From Cryobacterium sp. SO1 (GTDB lineage: Bacteria; Actinomycetota; Actinomycetes; Actinomycetales; Microbacteriaceae): a DNA stretch of 64,000 nt. Within the stretch, counting starts at the first letter, position 1. Each line of letters begins with the position of its first letter. Made by a program: the position numbers and the translations under genes. Positions 9,152-17,471 of this stretch are shown here, in pieces. The stretch spans positions 558,001 to 622,000 of the forward strand of contig NZ_CP067394.1 in assembly GCF_004210215.2 (NCBI RefSeq), read 5' to 3'. A model generated the notes under the pieces. The model made no database searches. It was not told the DNA's origin and was given only the letters and a program-made list of their open reading frames with translations.

Positions 9152-10209
9152 TCACGGTTCCTCGCGGGCTGATCCTGTCCCTGGCGGCCCTGTTCTCGAC
9201 GTATCACGTGATCCTGGCGCTGTATTCGCTGGATGCGCCCACCTCGCCGGTGCCGCCGCTGCTCGCGGTCCTGCTCTACGCCCTGGCCACAGTGCTGAGC
9301 CTGTGGCCCACCAGCCCGGCACGGATGTCGCTCTGGCTGGCGTTCTTCAACGTCGCCGTGTGCATCGCCGTTCCGCTCCTGGTCGGCAGCCAGCTGGATG
9401 GGTCGGCGTCTGACAACGGCTACGCCACCTGGTACGTGGCCGCCGTCGGCACCCTGATGACCATCACAGCCACGCGCAGGCGGTCAACCCTGGCCTGGGT
9501 GGGCACGGGCTTCCTCATCGCCCACACCATCGTCTGGGCCGGTGCGGGCGCGCTCGCGTCGATGGGTGTGATCGGCAGTGCCGTGTGGGTGTTCGTGGCG
9601 GTTTCGTTGGCCAGGGCGCTGGCCAAGGCCGGTCGGGACGCCCGGCAGTACGGCCTCGCCGAACGGGAGGCCACCGAATGGCAGGCGGCGCAGGAGGCGC
9701 ACCTGTACGAGCGGCAGGTCCGCCTGGCCCAGACCATCCGGCTCGCAGCGCCGATGTTGCGCCGCATCGCGCAGGAGGGCGGCAGCCTCAGCGACGGGCA
9801 ACGTCAGGAGTGCCGATACCTGGAGGCCGCGATCCGCGATGAGATCCGCGGGCGCAAGCTGCTCAACGATGCCGTACGCCGCGAGGTGATGGCGGCCAGG
9901 CGGCGCGGCGCCATCGTCACCCTGCTCGACGAGGGCGGCATCGACGACCTCACCGGCGTCGACCTGGAGGTCGTGCTGAACACCCTGGCCGACGCCATGG
10001 CTGCCACGACAGCGGCCACGATCATCGCCAGGACCGCGGCGGACGGGTCGGGCACGGCGGTGACCGTCGTGGGTATCAACAGCCCGGACCCGAGGCTCAG
10101 CGCCCTCGGCCAGGACTCGCCGGACGAAGAGGTGGACCTCTGGATGGAGATCCCGCGGGCGAACCACGCTCAGGACGTCGCGACCGGGCGGGCGACCCGG
10201 CGGCACTGA
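9148..10209 (+). CDS. membrane protein resembling a sensor kinase but lacking catalytic motifs
   Basis: 353 residues. About five hydrophobic segments (residues 5-155) are followed by a charged helical region (AREATEWQAA to RREVMAARRRG, about 170-255) and a C-terminal alpha/beta region. The layout imitates the neighbouring kinase, but no phosphoacceptor His in an HD motif and no D-G-G or GLGL ATP-binding motif is seen. It may be a pseudokinase that regulates the true kinase or senses the signal. Translationally coupled to the kinase (ATGA). No firm family assignment. Confidence 0.75.
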   Translation: MITVPRGLILSLAALFSTYHVILALYSLDAPTSPVPPLLAVLLYALATVLSLWPTSPARMSLWLAFFNVAVCIAVPLLVGSQLDGSASDNGYATWYVAAVGTLMTITATRRRSTLAWVGTGFLIAHTIVWAGAGALASMGVIGSAVWVFVAVSLARALAKAGRDARQYGLAEREATEWQAAQEAHLYERQVRLAQTIRLAAPMLRRIAQEGGSLSDGQRQECRYLEAAIRDEIRGRKLLNDAVRREVMAARRRGAIVTLLDEGGIDDLTGVDLEVVLNTLADAMAATTAATIIARTAADGSGTAVTVVGINSPDPRLSALGQDSPDEEVDLWMEIPRANHAQDVATGRATRRH

Positions 10210-10221
10210 GCGGACATGCGA

Positions 10222-10251
10222 AAGGGGACCCATCCGAAGACAGATCCCCTT
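10222..10251 (+). terminator. hairpin downstream of the two-component operon
   Basis: AAGGGGA (10222-10228) pairs with TCCCCTT (10245-10251) across 16 nt, starting 12 nt after the stop at 10209. The position fits a terminator; the stem is short and no T-run follows. Confidence 0.45.
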
Positions 10252-10268
10252 CCGACATTTCCGTGTCA

Positions 10269-10291
10269 AGGCGACAACCCGAATGTCGCCT
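10269..10291. terminator. second hairpin in the convergent gap
   Basis: AGGCGACA (10269-10276) pairs perfectly with TGTCGCCT (10284-10291) around a 7-nt loop. Two more inverted repeats follow: CATTCGCC/GGCGAATG (10308-10337) and GCTGTCCC/GGGACAGC (10382-10426). Together they fill the 240-bp gap between the convergent kinase operon and the carboxylase genes. No gene is seen in the gap. Confidence 0.45.
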
Positions 10292-10449
10292 AGACGCGCC
10301 CCCAACACATTCGCCTGCTTACCCTAGTCGGCGAATGATTGGTCGTGTTACTCGAGAGCAACACCCAGCGATATCAATCATGCTGTCCCGTCGCCCCCGT
10401 GAAAAGTCGTCATTTAGGGGGACAGCTTCGCTGCGGGCTTTGGCGACGG

Positions 10450-10689
10450 TCAGGCCGTGAAGCCGCGCCAACGCGCGTCGCCGCGGGGCAGCGACGGCCG
10501 GACGGCCCTCTGGCTGTCCTGCCACGGGCTGGCGGCGCCGTTCGGTGTGGCCCGCAGGTCGTCGGATTCGGCGCGCAGCAGGGCTCGCAGAACGGCCGTG
10601 ACGGCGGCGGCCTCCTGTTCGGAGACCCCCGTCGTCACGAAGGTGAGCTCAGCCGGGTCGAAGCCGGCGGTGTTCTCGGAGTCGGTCAT
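10450..10689 (-). CDS. acyl-CoA carboxylase epsilon subunit
   Basis: 79-residue protein that in actinobacteria bridges the biotinylated and carboxyltransferase subunits and stimulates activity. The family signature is visible: a short helix with VSEQEAAAVTAVLRALL (about residues 22-38), followed by a polar tail ending in WRGFTA, resembling AccE5-type proteins. It lies 11 bp after the carboxyltransferase stop on the same strand. Small size and weak motifs limit certainty, but the position is diagnostic. Confidence 0.85.
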   Translation of the reverse strand: MTDSENTAGFDPAELTFVTTGVSEQEAAAVTAVLRALLRAESDDLRATPNGAASPWQDSQRAVRPSLPRGDARWRGFTA

Positions 10690-10700
10690 GGTGGCGCCGC

Positions 10701-12299
10701 CTACAGCGGGATGTTCCCGTGCTTCTTGGGCGGCAGGGTGGCGCGCTTGGTGCGCAGCGCCCGCAGTGCCTTCACAACGGACACCCGGGTTGCGGCGGGT
10801 TCGATGATCCCGTCGAGCTCGCCCCGCTCGGCGGCGAGGAACGGGCTGGCCACGTTGTAGGTGTACTCGTTGGCCAGTCGGCTGCGCACGGCGGCGACAT
10901 CCTCGCCGCCGGCTTCGGCCTTCTTGATCTCGGCCCGGTAGAGGATGTTCACGGCGCCCTGGCCGCCCATCACCGCGATCTCGGCGGTCGGCCAGGCCAG
11001 GTTGATGTCGGCGCCGAGCTGCTTGGAGCCCATCACGATGTAGGCGCCGCCGTAGGCCTTGCGCAGGATGACGGTGATCAGTGGCACGGTGGCCTCAGCG
11101 TAGGCGTAGAGCAGCTTCGCGCCGCGGCGGATGATGCCGGTCCATTCCTGGTCGGTGCCTGGCAGGAAGCCGGGCACGTCGACGAGGGTGAGGATCGGGA
11201 TCGAGAACGCGTCACAGAACCGCACGAACCGTGCGGCCTTCTCGCCGGCGGGGATGTTCAGGGTGCCGGCCATCGCGTTGGGCTGGTTGGCGACGATGCC
11301 GACGCTGCGGCCCTCGATGCGGGCGAAGCCCACCACGATGTTCGGCGCGAACAGCGGCTGGGTTTCGAGGAAGTCGCCGTGGTCGACGATGTGCTCGATA
11401 ACGGTCTTCACGTCGTAGGGCTGGTTGGGCGAATCCGGGATCAGCGTGTTGAGCTTGAGGTCGGCATCCGTGGTCTCGAGCTCGACCTCGCTGTCGAAAA
11501 CGGGCAGTTCGGCGAGGTTGTTGTCCGGCAGGAAGCCGAGCAGGGTGCGTGCGTAGTCCAGGGCGTCGGACTCGTCGCTGGCCAGGTAGTGCGCCACGCC
11601 GGAGACCGAGTTGTGGGTGAGCGCGCCGCCGAGCTCTTCCATGCCCACGTCTTCACCGGTGACGGTCTTGATCACGTCGGGGCCGGTGACGAACATCTGG
11701 CTGGTCTTGTCGACCATGATCACGAAGTCGGTCAGGGCGGGGGAGTACACCGCGCCGCCGGCCGCGGGCCCGCAGATGATCGAGATCTGCGGGATCACTC
11801 CGGAGGCCGCGGTGTTGCGGCGGAAGATCTCGCCGTACTTGCCCAGGGCCACGACGCCCTCCTGGATGCGCGCTCCGCCGGAGTCGAGGATGCCGATGAT
11901 GGGCACCCCGGTCTTCAGCGCCAGGTCCATCACCTTGATGATCTTCTCGCCGGCGACCTCGCCGAGCGACCCGCCGAAGATTGTGAAGTCCTGGGAGTAC
12001 ACGGCCACCTGACGGCCGTGGATGGTGCCGGTGCCGGTGACGACGGAGTCGCCGTACGGACGCTTCTTCTCCATGCCGAACGCCACGGTGCGGTGCCGCA
12101 CGAACTCGTCCAGCTCGACGAACGAGCCTTCGTCAAGCAGCTCGGCCACCCGCTCGCGGGCGGTCATCTTGCCCTTGGCGTGCTGTTTTTCGATGGCGGC
12201 CTCGCCGCTCGCGGTCACGGCCTCGTGATAGCGATGTTTCAGGTCGGCGAGTTTACCCGCCGTTGTGTACAGGTCAGGTCCGGTCGGGTTCTCAGTCAC
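10701..12299 (-). CDS. accD5: acyl-CoA carboxylase beta subunit (carboxyltransferase)
   Basis: Transfers the carboxyl group from biotin to acetyl- or propionyl-CoA. 532 residues from the GTG at 12299, chosen because the product then begins [19 protein letters not shown] and a -10-like TAGAGT lies 7 nt upstream; a longer in-frame extension exists. The crotonase-like carboxyltransferase folds show [24 protein letters not shown] and [13 protein letters not shown] in the N half, and [19 protein letters not shown] with [14 protein letters not shown] in the C half. Operon with the epsilon subunit. Substrate choice (acetyl or propionyl) is not certain. Confidence 0.94.
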   Translation of the reverse strand: MTENPTGPDLYTTAGKLADLKHRYHEAVTASGEAAIEKQHAKGKMTARERVAELLDEGSFVELDEFVRHRTVAFGMEKKRPYGDSVVTGTGTIHGRQVAVYSQDFTIFGGSLGEVAGEKIIKVMDLALKTGVPIIGILDSGGARIQEGVVALGKYGEIFRRNTAASGVIPQISIICGPAAGGAVYSPALTDFVIMVDKTSQMFVTGPDVIKTVTGEDVGMEELGGALTHNSVSGVAHYLASDESDALDYARTLLGFLPDNNLAELPVFDSEVELETTDADLKLNTLIPDSPNQPYDVKTVIEHIVDHGDFLETQPLFAPNIVVGFARIEGRSVGIVANQPNAMAGTLNIPAGEKAARFVRFCDAFSIPILTLVDVPGFLPGTDQEWTGIIRRGAKLLYAYAEATVPLITVILRKAYGGAYIVMGSKQLGADINLAWPTAEIAVMGGQGAVNILYRAEIKKAEAGGEDVAAVRSRLANEYTYNVASPFLAAERGELDGIIEPAATRVSVVKALRALRTKRATLPPKKHGNIPL

Positions 12300-12366
12300 G
12301 CCGCTTACTCTACCGGCCCACCCGCAGTGCCCCCGGGGTCCAGAGTCCTCGGCACCGCCTCGGCGG

Positions 12367-12445
12367 CATAACTCCTGCAATTCGGGCCCGGCCGGGGCTG
12401 ATTCTGCGGTTCAGGGCCAAACTGGGCAGAATTGCAGGAGTTATG
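12367..12445. repeat. 17-bp perfect inverted repeat between accD5 and birA
   Basis: CATAACTCCTGCAATTC (12367-12383) and GAATTGCAGGAGTTATG (12429-12445) are perfect reverse complements separated by 45 bp. They lie in the divergent gap between accD5 (start 12299) and birA (start 12477). Could be a folded RNA leader of birA, an operator pair, or a dispersed intergenic palindrome. Confidence 0.75.
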
Positions 12446-12476
12446 ATCCCTGCGGGGTGTGAGAAGAGGCGTCAGC

Positions 12477-13304
12477 ATGGATTTTCCGATCAGCCGCGGC
12501 ATCGGGGCCCGGTTCGAGTACCTGGCCGAGGCCGGCTCGACCAATGACGTGCTGGTGACCGCGGCGAGCGGCCCGGATGCTGCGGCCTGGCCGGACCTGT
12601 CTGTCATCGTCACCGACACCCAGACCAGCGGCCGCGGCCGGCTGGGCCGCACCTGGCTGGCCCCCAGCGGCAAGTCCTTGGCCGTCTCGGTGCTGCTCCG
12701 GCCGCGGCCGGCGACCGGGCCGTTGCCCCCGAATCGGTTCGGCTGGTTTCCGCTGCTCGCCGGGGCGGCCATGACCCTGGCCGTGCGCTCGGTGGTGCAG
12801 GCCGCAGCGCCCGGCGACGATGACGAACCACGGCACGAGGTGGCGCTCAAGTGGCCGAACGACGTGCTCATCGATGGCTACAAGGTCTCCGGCATCCTGT
12901 CTGAGCTGCTGCCGGATGCCAGTGGGTTGTGCATCGGCGCCGGCCTGAACCTGGCCCTGGACGAGCACGACCTGCCCACCCTCACCTCCACGTCGCTGAT
13001 GCTGGTGACCGGCGCCGTACCGAACCCCGATGCCGTGCTCGCCGCCTATTTGACGGAGCTGCGCACCCTCACCGCAAGTTTCCTCGCCGCCGACGCCGAT
13101 CCGGTGGCCAGCGGCCTGCACGCCGAGGTCACCGCTCTGTGCGGCACCCTGGGCACCGCGGTCCGGGTCGAACTGCCCGGCGGCCACGACCTGGTCGGAA
13201 CGGCGGTCGGTCTGGATCCGGACGGCCGGCTGATCGTCGAGGACCAGACGAACGGGGAACTGCAGGCCGTCGCCGCGGGGGACGTGACCCATCTGAGGTA
13301 TTAA
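12477..13304 (+). CDS. birA: biotin--[acetyl-CoA-carboxylase] ligase
   Basis: Activates biotin with ATP and attaches it to the carrier lysine of the AccA3 protein. 275 residues from the ATG at 12477 (GAAGAGG lies 7 nt upstream). Catalytic domain with the biotin/ATP loop TSGRGRLGRTW, LKWPNDVLIDGYKVSGIL and GAGLNL, then the small C-terminal SH3-like domain. There is no N-terminal helix-turn-helix, so this is a monofunctional ligase and not a repressor. Divergent from the carboxylase operon it serves. Confidence 0.93.
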   Translation: MDFPISRGIGARFEYLAEAGSTNDVLVTAASGPDAAAWPDLSVIVTDTQTSGRGRLGRTWLAPSGKSLAVSVLLRPRPATGPLPPNRFGWFPLLAGAAMTLAVRSVVQAAAPGDDDEPRHEVALKWPNDVLIDGYKVSGILSELLPDASGLCIGAGLNLALDEHDLPTLTSTSLMLVTGAVPNPDAVLAAYLTELRTLTASFLAADADPVASGLHAEVTALCGTLGTAVRVELPGGHDLVGTAVGLDPDGRLIVEDQTNGELQAVAAGDVTHLRY

Positions 13305-13311
13305 TGGGTAT

Positions 13312-13842
13312 ATGACCAACCCAGCCAGCTCGTTGCCCGCCGTGCCGACGGCGCCGCCCGAGGTGGTCATCGCCCGGCTGCGTTCGCACGCACGGGTGCT
13401 CTTTTGGCCCAGCCTCTTGTTGATCGGCGTCTGCGGCGTCACCGGCTACTACCACGGCAGCCTGGCCGAGCAGTGGCAGAACGATCTGCTGCTGGTCGGG
13501 GCCGGCCTGATCGTGGTCCTGCTCTGGCTGCTGCCACTGGTGGCCTGGCTCACCCGGCGGTACACGGTGACGAGCCGGCGGATCATCTTTGTGCACGGCA
13601 TCTTCGTGCACGTGCGCCAGGAGCTGCTGCACAGCAGAGGTTATGACGTGAGCGTGCGGAGGAACTGGGTGCAGTCGATGTTCCGGTCGGGGACCGTGCG
13701 GATCAACTCCGGCCTGGAGCGTCCGCTGTCGTTGCGTGACGTGCCTCACGCCGATCTGGTGCAACAGGTATTGCAGGACCTGATGGAGCCGGCGCCGCTG
13801 CCTGGCGGGACGGCGAGAACACCCAGTAGCGGTACAGGGTGA
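13312..13842 (+). CDS. PH-domain membrane protein (bPH_2/DUF304 type)
   Basis: 176 residues. Two hydrophobic segments (about residues 37-50 and 60-80) followed by a bacterial PH-like domain: RRYTVTSRRIIFVHGIF, then the basic segment and IRINSGLER-type strand and LRDVPHADLVQQVLQDL helix. Function unknown; related to mycobacterial Rv3278c by position and length. Starts 7 bp after birA, probably co-transcribed. Its last 140 bp overlap the 3' end of the opposing GtrA gene. Confidence 0.82.
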   Translation: MTNPASSLPAVPTAPPEVVIARLRSHARVLFWPSLLLIGVCGVTGYYHGSLAEQWQNDLLLVGAGLIVVLLWLLPLVAWLTRRYTVTSRRIIFVHGIFVHVRQELLHSRGYDVSVRRNWVQSMFRSGTVRINSGLERPLSLRDVPHADLVQQVLQDLMEPAPLPGGTARTPSSGTG

Positions 13843-14257
13843 AGCGGAAGATCGCGCCGAGCAGCAGGCCGATGACGTTCGACGAGATGTTGTCGGCCAG
13901 GACGCTGGTGTAGCCGAGAACGTAGTGGCTCACCCACAGGCAGGCCAGCCCGATGCCCATGCCGACGAGGCTGACCGCGAAGAACTCCAGGCCCTCCCGC
14001 AGGGTCTGGGAGCGGCGGTCCTTGGAGAATGTCCAGTAGCGGTTGCCGACCCAGTTGGCCAGGATCGCGAGGACCGTCGAGACGACCTTCGCCCAGATCG
14101 GGCCGGAGACCAGGGCCTCGGGGGAGAAGATCGTCGCCCGAAGCAGGTTGAAGACCGTGATGTCCACCGCGAAGCCGACGAGTCCGACCATGCCGAATTT
14201 CGCGAGCTGTGCCGCGAAGGCAACCACCCGATGCCTGCTGAAGGTTGGTCTCGACAT
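13703..14257 (-). CDS. GtrA family membrane protein
   Basis: 184 residues with four hydrophobic helices (about residues 18-42, 50-66, 88-112 and 125-143), family motifs FGMVGLVGFAVDITVFNLL, NWVGNRYWTF and FRFTLYRYWVF. GtrA-like proteins are thought to flip or handle polyprenyl-phosphate sugars for cell-wall glycosylation; in mycobacteria the relative Rv3277 sits in the same place. The C-terminal 40 residues (Ala/Pro/Arg-rich) are coded antisense to the PH-protein gene and may be dispensable. Divergent from purK. Confidence 0.88.
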   Translation of the reverse strand: MSRPTFSRHRVVAFAAQLAKFGMVGLVGFAVDITVFNLLRATIFSPEALVSGPIWAKVVSTVLAILANWVGNRYWTFSKDRRSQTLREGLEFFAVSLVGMGIGLACLWVSHYVLGYTSVLADNISSNVIGLLLGAIFRFTLYRYWVFSPSRQAAAPAPSGPAIPVAPDRREARHATTADAPGRS

Positions 14258-14396
14258 GCATCCGTCCGGCCGATAGGTGAAAATGGAACGTGTAGCGAGA
14301 TAACGCGCTTCTTTCGCAGTCTAGGTCCCGGCATGATCCCCATCCTGAGAGTTCCAGGCCCCTCGGATGAACGGTCGCACAGAAATTGGTGAACAG

Positions 14397-15533
14397 ATGA
14401 GCACGATCGTTGGTGTGATCGGCGGAGGCCAATTGGCCCGCATGATGATCCCCGCCGCGGTGAACCTCGGCATCGACCTCCGGGTCCTGGCCGAGACCGA
14501 CGGCATGTCCGCGAGCCTCGCCGCGGTGTCGGTGGGCGACTATCGCGACCTGGCAACGGTCCTCGCGTTCGCCGAGTGCGTCGATGTCGTGACCTTCGAC
14601 CACGAACACGTTCCGCAGGTGATCCTCCGCGAACTGGTCAGCCGGGGCGTCCGTGTGCACCCGGGACCGGACGCTCTGCTCTATGCCCAGGACAAACTGC
14701 TGATGCGCCAGCGGCTCACCGAGCTCGGCCTGCCCGTTCCCGACTGGGCGCGAGTGGCGGATGCCGACGCTCTGGCCCGGTTCCTCGCCGACCACGGCGG
14801 CCGGGCCGTCGTGAAGACTGCCAGGGGCGGCTACGACGGCAAGGGGGTGCGGGTGGTGTCCCACGCCCACGAGGCCGACGACTGGTTCCTCGCGCTCGCC
14901 GAGGACGCCAACGGTGGTGACCTGCTGGTCGAGGAGCTTGTCGACTTTCGCCGGGAACTGGCGCAGGTCGTCGCCAGGCGTCCGTCCGGGGAGATGTCGA
15001 TCTGGCCCGTTGTGGAGACCGTGCAGCTGGACGGCGTCTGCGCTGAGGTCATCGCGCCGGCCCCGAAATCGGCCGGGCGGCTCAGCGAGGTCGCCGCTGA
15101 CATCGCCGAGCGGGTCGCGGAGGGCATCGGCGTCGCCGGTGTGCTCGCCGTGGAACTCTTTGAAACCACCGACGGCCGGCTGCTGGTCAACGAGCTCGCG
15201 ATGCGGCCGCACAACAGCGGCCACTGGTCGATCGACGGTTCCACCACCAGCCAGTTCGAGCAGCACCTGCGCGCCGTGCTTGACCTGCCGCTGGGTGGCA
15301 CCGGGCTCCGGGAGCCCTGGTCGGTGATGGTGAACATCCTCGGCGGTCCCGCCGAGGGCAGCATGGCGGACCGCTACCCCGCGGCGTTCGCCGAGCAGCC
15401 CACGGTCAAGGTGCACAACTACGGCAAGGACCCGCGGCCGGGACGGAAGATCGGCCACGTCACCGCATCCGGGCCCGATCTGGACTCGGTCACCTACCAG
15501 GCGCGTGCCACTGCGGCGTTTTTCCAGGACTGA
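14397..15533 (+). CDS. purK: 5-(carboxyamino)imidazole ribonucleotide synthase
   Basis: ATP-dependent carboxylation of AIR to N5-CAIR in purine biosynthesis. 378 residues from the ATG at 14397, placing the family opening [13 protein letters not shown] at the N terminus; an upstream ATG at 14367 is possible. ATP-grasp fold: [54 protein letters not shown] (shown in pieces) near residues 250-275. Followed 17 bp later by purE, its pathway partner. Confidence 0.95.
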   Translation: MSTIVGVIGGGQLARMMIPAAVNLGIDLRVLAETDGMSASLAAVSVGDYRDLATVLAFAECVDVVTFDHEHVPQVILRELVSRGVRVHPGPDALLYAQDKLLMRQRLTELGLPVPDWARVADADALARFLADHGGRAVVKTARGGYDGKGVRVVSHAHEADDWFLALAEDANGGDLLVEELVDFRRELAQVVARRPSGEMSIWPVVETVQLDGVCAEVIAPAPKSAGRLSEVAADIAERVAEGIGVAGVLAVELFETTDGRLLVNELAMRPHNSGHWSIDGSTTSQFEQHLRAVLDLPLGGTGLREPWSVMVNILGGPAEGSMADRYPAAFAEQPTVKVHNYGKDPRPGRKIGHVTASGPDLDSVTYQARATAAFFQD

Positions 15534-15537
15534 AGCC

Positions 15538-15543
15538 TAAGAT
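15538..15543 (+). promoter_or_regulatory. -10 element of a leaderless promoter for purE
   Basis: TAAGAT lies 7 nt before the GTG at 15551, in the 17-bp gap after purK. The spacing would place the transcript start at the start codon. Suggests purE has its own transcript besides read-through from purK. Confidence 0.35.
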
Positions 15544-15550
15544 CATCACC

Positions 15551-16087
15551 GTGCCAGAGAACCTCGTGACGTCCGACCCCGAGTCCGCCCCCTCCGCAGC
15601 CGTGCTCGTCGGCGTCGTGATGGGGTCGGACTCCGACTGGAACGTGATGAGCGAGGCCGCGGCGATGCTGACCGAGTTCGGTGTGGCCCACGAGGTGCAG
15701 GTGGTGTCCGCACACCGCACCCCCGAGAAGATGATCCGTTACGGCTCCGAGGCCTGGGGCCGCGGCCTCAAGGTGATCATCGCCGGCGCCGGCGGCGCCG
15801 CACACCTGCCGGGCATGCTCGCCGCGGTCACCACGCTCCCCGTCGTCGGCGTCCCGGTTCCGCTCGGCCGCCTGGACGGCCTGGACTCGCTGCTGTCGAT
15901 CGTGCAGATGCCGGCCGGCGTGCCCGTCGCGACGGTGTCGATCGGCGGCGCCCGCAACGCGGCCCTGATCGCGATCAAGATCCTGGCGACCGCGGATGAC
16001 GCGCTGCGCCTCAAGCTTCAGGACTACGCCGATCAGCTGGCCGAGCAGGTGGAGCAGAAGAACACGGCCCTGCAAGCGAGACTATGA
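15551..16087 (+). CDS. purE: 5-(carboxyamino)imidazole ribonucleotide mutase
   Basis: Converts N5-CAIR to CAIR. 178 residues with a GTG start and a short N-terminal extension. Motifs: [21 protein letters not shown] and [13 protein letters not shown] (the CO2-transfer loop with the conserved His), plus the [16 protein letters not shown] segment. Purine gene pair with purK. Its stop overlaps the start of the LCP gene (ATGA), a coupling of purine and cell-wall genes that is odd functionally but conserved in related genomes. Confidence 0.95.
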   Translation: MPENLVTSDPESAPSAAVLVGVVMGSDSDWNVMSEAAAMLTEFGVAHEVQVVSAHRTPEKMIRYGSEAWGRGLKVIIAGAGGAAHLPGMLAAVTTLPVVGVPVPLGRLDGLDSLLSIVQMPAGVPVATVSIGGARNAALIAIKILATADDALRLKLQDYADQLAEQVEQKNTALQARL

Positions 16088-17448
16088 CGAGCGCCAGCAG
16101 CCCGATCCGGTACCCGAACTCCGGCTCCCGACAGGTCATGACCCGCCGGGCCTGGTGGCTCGTGGTGCTCAACATCATCCTCCCCGGCTCCGCCCAGGTG
16201 CTCGCGGGAAGCCGCGGCCTCGGTCGTTTCGGGCTGCGCGCCACCCTGACCTTCCTCGGTCTGGCGATCGTCGCCGGTGTCGTCTATGCGCTCAACCCGG
16301 AGTTCGTGCTCACCGTGGCCACCAACTCGATCGGGTTGTGGATCCTCGCCGCCGTGATGGTCTTCTACGCCATCGTGTGGCTGATCCTGACCTTCGACAC
16401 CATCCGGCTGACCCGACTCGTCAAGGCCCGTCCCAAGGCCCGCCCGTTCATCGCCGGGCTCGCGACCGTCGTGATGGTCGCCGTCTGCGGCTCGGCCGGC
16501 TACGGCGCCTACGTGGCCACCACGACCAGCGACTTCCTGTCGACGGTCTTCGCCAAGGGCCCGAGCGAGCCGCCCGTGGACGGCCGGTACAACATCATGC
16601 TGCTCGGCGGCGATGCCGGGGCCGACCGGTTGGGCATGCGCCCGGACAGCACGTCGGTGGTCAGTATCGACGCCGAGACCGGCAAGGCCGACATCATCGG
16701 CATCCCCCGCGACCTTGAGTACGTGCCGTTCCCGGCGGATTCTCCGCTGTACGCGTCGTATCCGGACGGCTACGGGTACGACGGCGTCTGCGATGTGGAT
16801 GTCTGCCAGCTCAACTCGATCTACACCGAGGTTGAGCTCAAGAGCCCGGACATGTACCCCAACGCCGTGGCCGAGGGTAGCGAACCCGGCATCGAGGCCA
16901 TGCGCGACGCCGCCAGCGGCATCACCGGCCTCACCATTCAGTACTACGTGCTGATCGACATGCAGGGCTTCTCCCAGCTCATCGACGCCCTCGGTGGTGT
17001 CGACATCGACGTGGCCGAACGGCTGCCCATCGGCGGCCAGGAAGACGACCTGAGCGACGTCGAAGGCTGGGTGGAGGCCGGACCGCAGCACATGGACGGG
17101 TTCACCGCACTCTGGTACGGCCGGGCCAGGCACGGCACCAGCGACTACGACCGCATGTCGCGGCAGCGGGTGCTGCAGGGCGCCATCCTGCAGCAGTTCA
17201 ACCCGGCGAATGTGCTCACCAAATTCGAGGGAGTGGCGCGGGCTGGCGAGGAAGTTGTGAAGACCGACGTGCCGCAGGGGATGCTCGGCTACTTCACCAC
17301 CCTCGCGGGCAAGACGCAGAAGCTCCCGGTGGGAGCCGTCGAACTGGTGCCCGACAACGGCGTCGACCCGACAGACCCCGACTACGACTACATCGCCGGC
17401 CTGATCGATGCCGCGCTGAACCCGGTCACGGAGACGCCAGCCCCCTGA
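16084..17448 (+). CDS. LytR-CpsA-Psr (LCP) family cell-wall ligase
   Basis: LCP enzymes transfer polyprenyl-linked glycans (teichoic acids, capsule, arabinogalactan) to peptidoglycan outside the membrane. 454 residues. Four hydrophobic segments in the first 150 residues, then the extracellular LCP domain with [43 protein letters not shown] and [18 protein letters not shown], all showing the conserved Arg and Asp residues that bind the pyrophosphate. Neighbouring rhamnose and glycan genes suggest it anchors the polymer made in this window. Coupled to purE. Confidence 0.93.
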   Translation: MTSASSPIRYPNSGSRQVMTRRAWWLVVLNIILPGSAQVLAGSRGLGRFGLRATLTFLGLAIVAGVVYALNPEFVLTVATNSIGLWILAAVMVFYAIVWLILTFDTIRLTRLVKARPKARPFIAGLATVVMVAVCGSAGYGAYVATTTSDFLSTVFAKGPSEPPVDGRYNIMLLGGDAGADRLGMRPDSTSVVSIDAETGKADIIGIPRDLEYVPFPADSPLYASYPDGYGYDGVCDVDVCQLNSIYTEVELKSPDMYPNAVAEGSEPGIEAMRDAASGITGLTIQYYVLIDMQGFSQLIDALGGVDIDVAERLPIGGQEDDLSDVEGWVEAGPQHMDGFTALWYGRARHGTSDYDRMSRQRVLQGAILQQFNPANVLTKFEGVARAGEEVVKTDVPQGMLGYFTTLAGKTQKLPVGAVELVPDNGVDPTDPDYDYIAGLIDAALNPVTETPAP

Positions 17449-17471
17449 GCGGCGGCTCGGTCCGGGTTGGT

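Noticed and set aside
10719..12371. Plus-strand frame of 550 codons opposite accD5
   Set aside because: Mirror of the carboxyltransferase; composition Gly/Val/Asp/His-rich with no motif.
12477..13304. BirA as a biotin-operon repressor acting on the nearby inverted repeat
   Set aside because: The protein begins directly with the catalytic domain and has no helix-turn-helix.
13746..15458. Minus-strand frame of 570 codons opposite purK
   Set aside because: No recognisable domain, and purK on the plus strand is complete and conserved.
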